Origin: Clostridia bacterium
GTDB taxonomy: Bacteria; Bacillota; Clostridia; Oscillospirales; CAG-272
Assembly: GCA_017461825.1 (NCBI GenBank)
Contig: JAFTXB010000147.1
Span: 1 to 8,536, forward strand
Direction of reading: 5' to 3'
Length of the DNA stretch: 8,536 nucleotides
The translations under genes and the position numbers were made by a program. The notes beneath the pieces are model-generated. The model saw nothing but the letters and a program-made list of their open reading frames with translations, had not been told where the DNA came from and did no database searches. This document shows positions 7,401 through 8,536 of the stretch, piece by piece (the first letter of the stretch is position 1; each line of letters starts with the position of its first letter).

Positions 7401-7996
7401 TCGGCGGTCTCGACCACGTTCTGGCTTCGGGCGAGGACGTAAACGTATTCGTATTCGATACCGAGGTTTACTCCAACACCGGTGGACAGGCATCCAAGGC
7501 ATCCAATGTCGGTCAGGTTGCACAGTTCGCAGCAGCAGGTAAGGCAATCGGCAAGAAGAACCTTGCAGAGATCGCAATGTCCTACGGCTACGTTTACGTT
7601 GCACAGGTCGCAATGGGCGCAGATATGAACCAGCTCCTCAAGGCACTCAAGGAGGCAGAGGCTTACCACGGTCCTTCGCTGATCATCGGTTACGCTCCTT
7701 GTGAGATGCACGGTCTGAAGGGCGGCATGCAGAACTGCCAGCTCGAAATGAAGAAGGCTGTTGAGGCAGGCTACTGGCAGATGTTCCGTTACAATCCTAC
7801 CCTGGAGAGCAACAAGCTGAGCATCGATTCCAAGGAGCCCACCACCGACTACGTTGACTTCATCAAGACCGAGACCCGTTACGCACGTCTCGCACAGTCC
7901 TTCCCCGAGAGAGCCGCAGAACTCTTCGCAAAGGCAGATGCCAATGCAAAGGCGAAGTACCAGAGACTGCTCAAGATGGGCAAGCTTTACGAATAA
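4403..7996 (+). CDS. nifJ: Pyruvate:ferredoxin (flavodoxin) oxidoreductase
   Basis: This single-chain PFOR oxidises pyruvate with CoA to acetyl-CoA and CO2, reducing ferredoxin or flavodoxin. It is the central cytosolic step linking glycolysis to hydrogen, acetate or butyrate production in anaerobes. The 1197 residues match the family's usual length. Domain I carries YPITPSS (30-36) and the pyruvate-contacting Arg region SAR (R123). The two-cluster ferredoxin domain has C705/C708/C711/C715 and C760/C763/C766/C770. The proximal [4Fe-4S] ligands are C836, C839, C864 and C1100 (YAPCEMHG). The TPP/Mg site is GGDGWAYDIG (990-999) with SNTGGQ (1024-1029). All cofactor residues are present. The ATG has AGGAGG 11 nt upstream. 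The gene is monocistronic, between its own promoter and terminator. It contains no TTA, CTA or TCA codon, a sign of strong codon selection and high expression. Confidence 0.99.
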   Translation: MAIERKKISMDGNTAAAHVSYAFTEVAAIYPITPSSPMAEVTDTWSATDKNIFGEPARNILGDTVKVMEMQSEAGAAGAVHGSLAAGALTTTYTASQGLLLMIPNMYKIAGELLPCVIHVSARCVASHALNIFGDHSDVYACRQTGFAMMAETNQQEIMDLGAVAHLATIKGRVPFLNFFDGFRTSHEVQKIEAWDYKDLAEMVDMDAIKAFRSRALNPEHPVLRGSAENGDIFFQHREACNPYYEALPAIVEEYMDKVNAKLGTDYKLFNYYGAPDADRVIVAMGSVCDVAEEVIDYMLAAGEKVGLVKVRLYRPFVAEKLAAAIPATAKKIAVLDRTKEPGALGEPLYLDVVSALATTGVKATVVGGRYGLGSKDTTPASIFAVYANLAKDEPKNNFTIGIVDDLTGHSLEETEAPDTADAGTVSCKFWGLGGDGTVGANKNSIKIIGDYTDKYIQAYYQYDSKKTNGVTISHLRFGDKVIKSPYYITKANFVACHVPAYILKGYKVVQDVKPGGTFLLNCQWTADELDAHLPNSVKSYIAKNNIQFYIINAIDKAREIGMGKRTNTILQSAFFKLANIMPIDEAVDHMKYMAKKSYLKKGEAIVEMNYKAIDAGVDAIVKVDVPAAWATLADEAAEAPATGKRADLVNFINDIVRPVNAMNGDALPVSAFKNCADGTFPQGSAAYEKRGVAVDVPVWYAENCIQCNNCAFVCPHAAIRPFAMTEEEAAKAPASTKFTAKPVIKTNYKFTMAISPLDCMGCTLCVKACPVTVKALKDGNPEKAAIAMTSQASQLDQQAAFDYAVANVSEKPELVNFTVKGSQFKQPLLEFSGSCAGCAETSYARLVTQLFGERMYISNATGCSSIWGGSAPATPYTVNRESGRGPAWGNSLFEDNAEHGLGIALGQKTIRDRLIGKVKEMAASDKASAEFKAAAENYLATAEDGEKNTAATKALVAELEKAAAQGCPTAPAILAEKDYLSKKSVWIFGGDGWAYDIGFGGLDHVLASGEDVNVFVFDTEVYSNTGGQASKASNVGQVAQFAAAGKAIGKKNLAEIAMSYGYVYVAQVAMGADMNQLLKALKEAEAYHGPSLIIGYAPCEMHGLKGGMQNCQLEMKKAVEAGYWQMFRYNPTLESNKLSIDSKEPTTDYVDFIKTETRYARLAQSFPERAAELFAKADANAKAKYQRLLKMGKLYE

Positions 7997-8021
7997 TTCC
8001 GACTTTCGGATCATTCCTTTT

Positions 8022-8050
8022 GGGACGGCTCACACGAGCCGTCCCTTTTG
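8022..8050 (+). terminator. Intrinsic terminator of nifJ
   Basis: The stem GGGACGGCTC (8022-8031) / GAGCCGTCCC (8036-8045) is a perfect 10 bp with an ACAC loop, followed at once by TTTTGT. It lies 25 nt past the nifJ stop. It is a standard Rho-independent terminator. Confidence 0.92.
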
Positions 8051-8062
8051 TCATAAGGACGC

Positions 8063-8094
8063 GTTTTTTCGTGGGGCGCGGTTTTTTCGTGGGG
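8063..8094 (+). repeat. 14-bp tandem direct repeat
   Basis: GTTTTTTCGTGGGG occurs at 8063-8076 and again at 8081-8094, an 18-bp period with CGCG between. It lies immediately after the nifJ terminator and opens the repeat-rich non-coding tail. Confidence 0.8.
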
Positions 8095-8095
8095 A

Positions 8096-8159
8096 ACTTT
8101 TGCAGAAAGTAATACTTGGCACAAGTGCCAAGACACGCGATTTGCTATGCAAATACGCG
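8096..8159. repeat. Cluster of three adjacent hairpins
   Basis: Three palindromes follow each other. The first is ACTTT/AAAGT (8096-8110, loop TGCAG). The second is CTTGGCAC-AA-GTGCCAAG (8115-8132), a perfect 8-bp palindrome. The third is CGCGATTTGC-TAT-GCAAAT-A-CGCG (8136-8159), 10 bp with one bulged A. No ORF with a ribosome binding site spans them. The dense spacing is typical of dispersed intergenic palindromic repeats, though a transcribed small RNA cannot be excluded. Confidence 0.6.
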
Positions 8160-8179
8160 CCCACACCCCTCAAAACTTT
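8160..8179 (-). repeat. Diverged partial copy of the 24-bp repeat unit
   Basis: Read on the minus strand this is AAAGTTTTGA joined to GGGGTGTGGG. The unit at 653-682 has AAAGTTCTGA, 8 extra bases, then GGGGTGTGGG. The match is short (19 of 20 aligned bases after the gap) but links the repeats on both sides of the window. Confidence 0.5.
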
Positions 8180-8197
8180 CAAAAAAGGGTTATATGG

Positions 8198-8383
8198 ATA
8201 TAATGGGGTGTCGCACCCACCACCGCACAAACGGCAACCGCACAATCTGTAGGGCGGGGGTAGCGAAGCGGCGCGAGGGTAATGAATGACACCACAGTGT
8301 GGTGTCAGAACGCGAGTGTGACCGAGCCGCAGCGAGAATTGCTCCTCCCGAAAACGAACGCCTACCGCCATATAATGCGGTGT
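8198..8383 (+). repeat. Pair of ATATAATGNGGTGT direct repeats
   Basis: ATATAATGGGGTGT (8198-8211) and ATATAATGCGGTGT (8370-8383) differ at one of 14 positions and lie 172 bp apart in the same orientation. Each contains a TATAAT box, but no good -35 is seen 17 bp upstream of the first (CTTTCA). I do not call promoters here. Confidence 0.6.
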
Positions 8384-8423
8384 TCATCCATCGTAACGGG
8401 ACGTCGAGGCGCCGTCCCCTACA
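8248..8423. mobile_element. Putative 176-bp MITE-like palindromic element (TGTAGGG/CCCTACA ends)
   Basis: TGTAGGG (8248-8254) and CCCTACA (8417-8423) form 7-bp terminal inverted repeats. Inside are nested palindromes: TGACACCACA-G-TGTGGTGTCA (8287-8307), flanked by CGCG (8272-8275 and 8311-8314) and by GCGGC/GCCGC (8268-8272 and 8326-8330). Further palindromes are ACCGC/GCGGT (8364-8368 and 8377-8381) and GGGACG/CGTCCC (8398-8418). There is no transposase and no clear target-site duplication. It looks like a non-autonomous repeat, an inference from structure only; the ends are short and could be chance. Confidence 0.5.
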
Positions 8424-8427
8424 AGGC

Positions 8428-8522
8428 TTGTGCGTTAAGCGTTAGTAAATCTAATACCGGTGAGCAGGCAGGGTCTCGGTGGTCCCTGACTGCTATCGGC
8501 AGATTCTACCGTCAGCGCACAG
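8428..8522. other. Possible structured RNA or palindromic repeat at right edge
   Basis: An outer stem pairs TGTGCGTT (8429-8436) with AGCGCACA (8514-8521): 8 bp, including one T-G wobble. It encloses a long imperfect hairpin at 8457-8499. In that hairpin CCGGT pairs with ATCGG, then (after a bulged G) AGCAG pairs with CTGCT, then (across a G-A mismatch) CAGGG pairs with CCCTG, around a 10-nt loop. That is about 15 pairs. A tandem GCGTTAA/GCGTTAG lies at 8432-8445. I recognise no known RNA or riboswitch family. A frame without stops also crosses the region, so a truncated gene or a translated-looking repeat remains possible. Orientation is undetermined. Confidence 0.35.
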
Positions 8523-8536
8523 ACTACGCCAATCCT

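Noticed and set aside
4397..8014. A 1205-codon open frame antisense to nifJ
   Set aside because: It is in exact codon register with nifJ, so its openness follows from absent TTA/CTA/TCA codons. Its translation is a low-complexity Cys/Val/Leu-rich string with no recognisable domain.
8051..8387. Two minus-strand frames of 106 and 65 codons in the tail
   Set aside because: They run through palindromes of the repeat element, lack ribosome binding sites at their starts, and have Arg/Ser/His-rich compositions typical of translated repeats.
8375..8536. Plus-strand open frame beginning MRCSSIVTGRR and reaching the window edge
   Set aside because: It has no ribosome binding site, starts inside the repeat element, and no family is recognisable. 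Kept only as an alternative explanation for the right-edge sequence.

Overview
The window looks like chromosomal DNA of an anaerobic, low-to-mid GC, Gram-positive-type bacterium, most likely a gut Clostridia lineage (Oscillospirales-like). The evidence is a pyruvate:ferredoxin oxidoreductase with very biased codon use, strong AGGAGG-type ribosome binding sites, sigma-A promoters with extended -10 boxes in AT-rich spacers, and G/C-rich palindromic intergenic repeats. This placement is an inference; no rRNA or marker phylogeny is available here.

Left part (1-2795, all minus strand): a class I lysyl-tRNA synthetase with a C-terminal EMAPII/Trbp111-type tRNA-binding domain (lysS, 741-2795), then a 134-residue protein of unknown function (211-615), then the N-terminal 52 codons of another unknown gene that runs off the left edge (1-157). 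A strong promoter precedes lysS. I see no convincing promoter before the two downstream genes, so they may depend on read-through. Both intergenic gaps carry the same 24-bp repeat, and the one after lysS also has a perfect 17-bp hairpin.

Middle (2796-4260): a divergent AT-rich promoter region, with the lysS promoter on minus and a near-consensus promoter on plus. The plus promoter drives a solitary AAA_14/DUF4143-type ATPase (3031-4260) whose codon use differs from its neighbours. Three TYGACT half-sites, two of them arranged as an inverted repeat, surround this promoter and look like an operator.

Right part (4261-8050): a monocistronic nifJ gene for pyruvate:ferredoxin oxidoreductase, with its own promoter, Shine-Dalgarno sequence and a clean intrinsic terminator. 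The tail (8051-8536) has no credible gene. It is a dense run of hairpins, direct repeats and a 176-bp element bounded by TGTAGGG/CCCTACA, followed at the window edge by a sequence that can fold into a long two-stem RNA-like structure.

Functionally, lysS (translation) and nifJ (pyruvate to acetyl-CoA plus reduced ferredoxin) are housekeeping genes. The ATPase is an accessory gene set between them, and the repeats suggest active intergenic turnover. The least explained items are the right-edge structure, the TGTAGGG element and the TYGACT operator of the ATPase. No clear new multi-gene system is visible.
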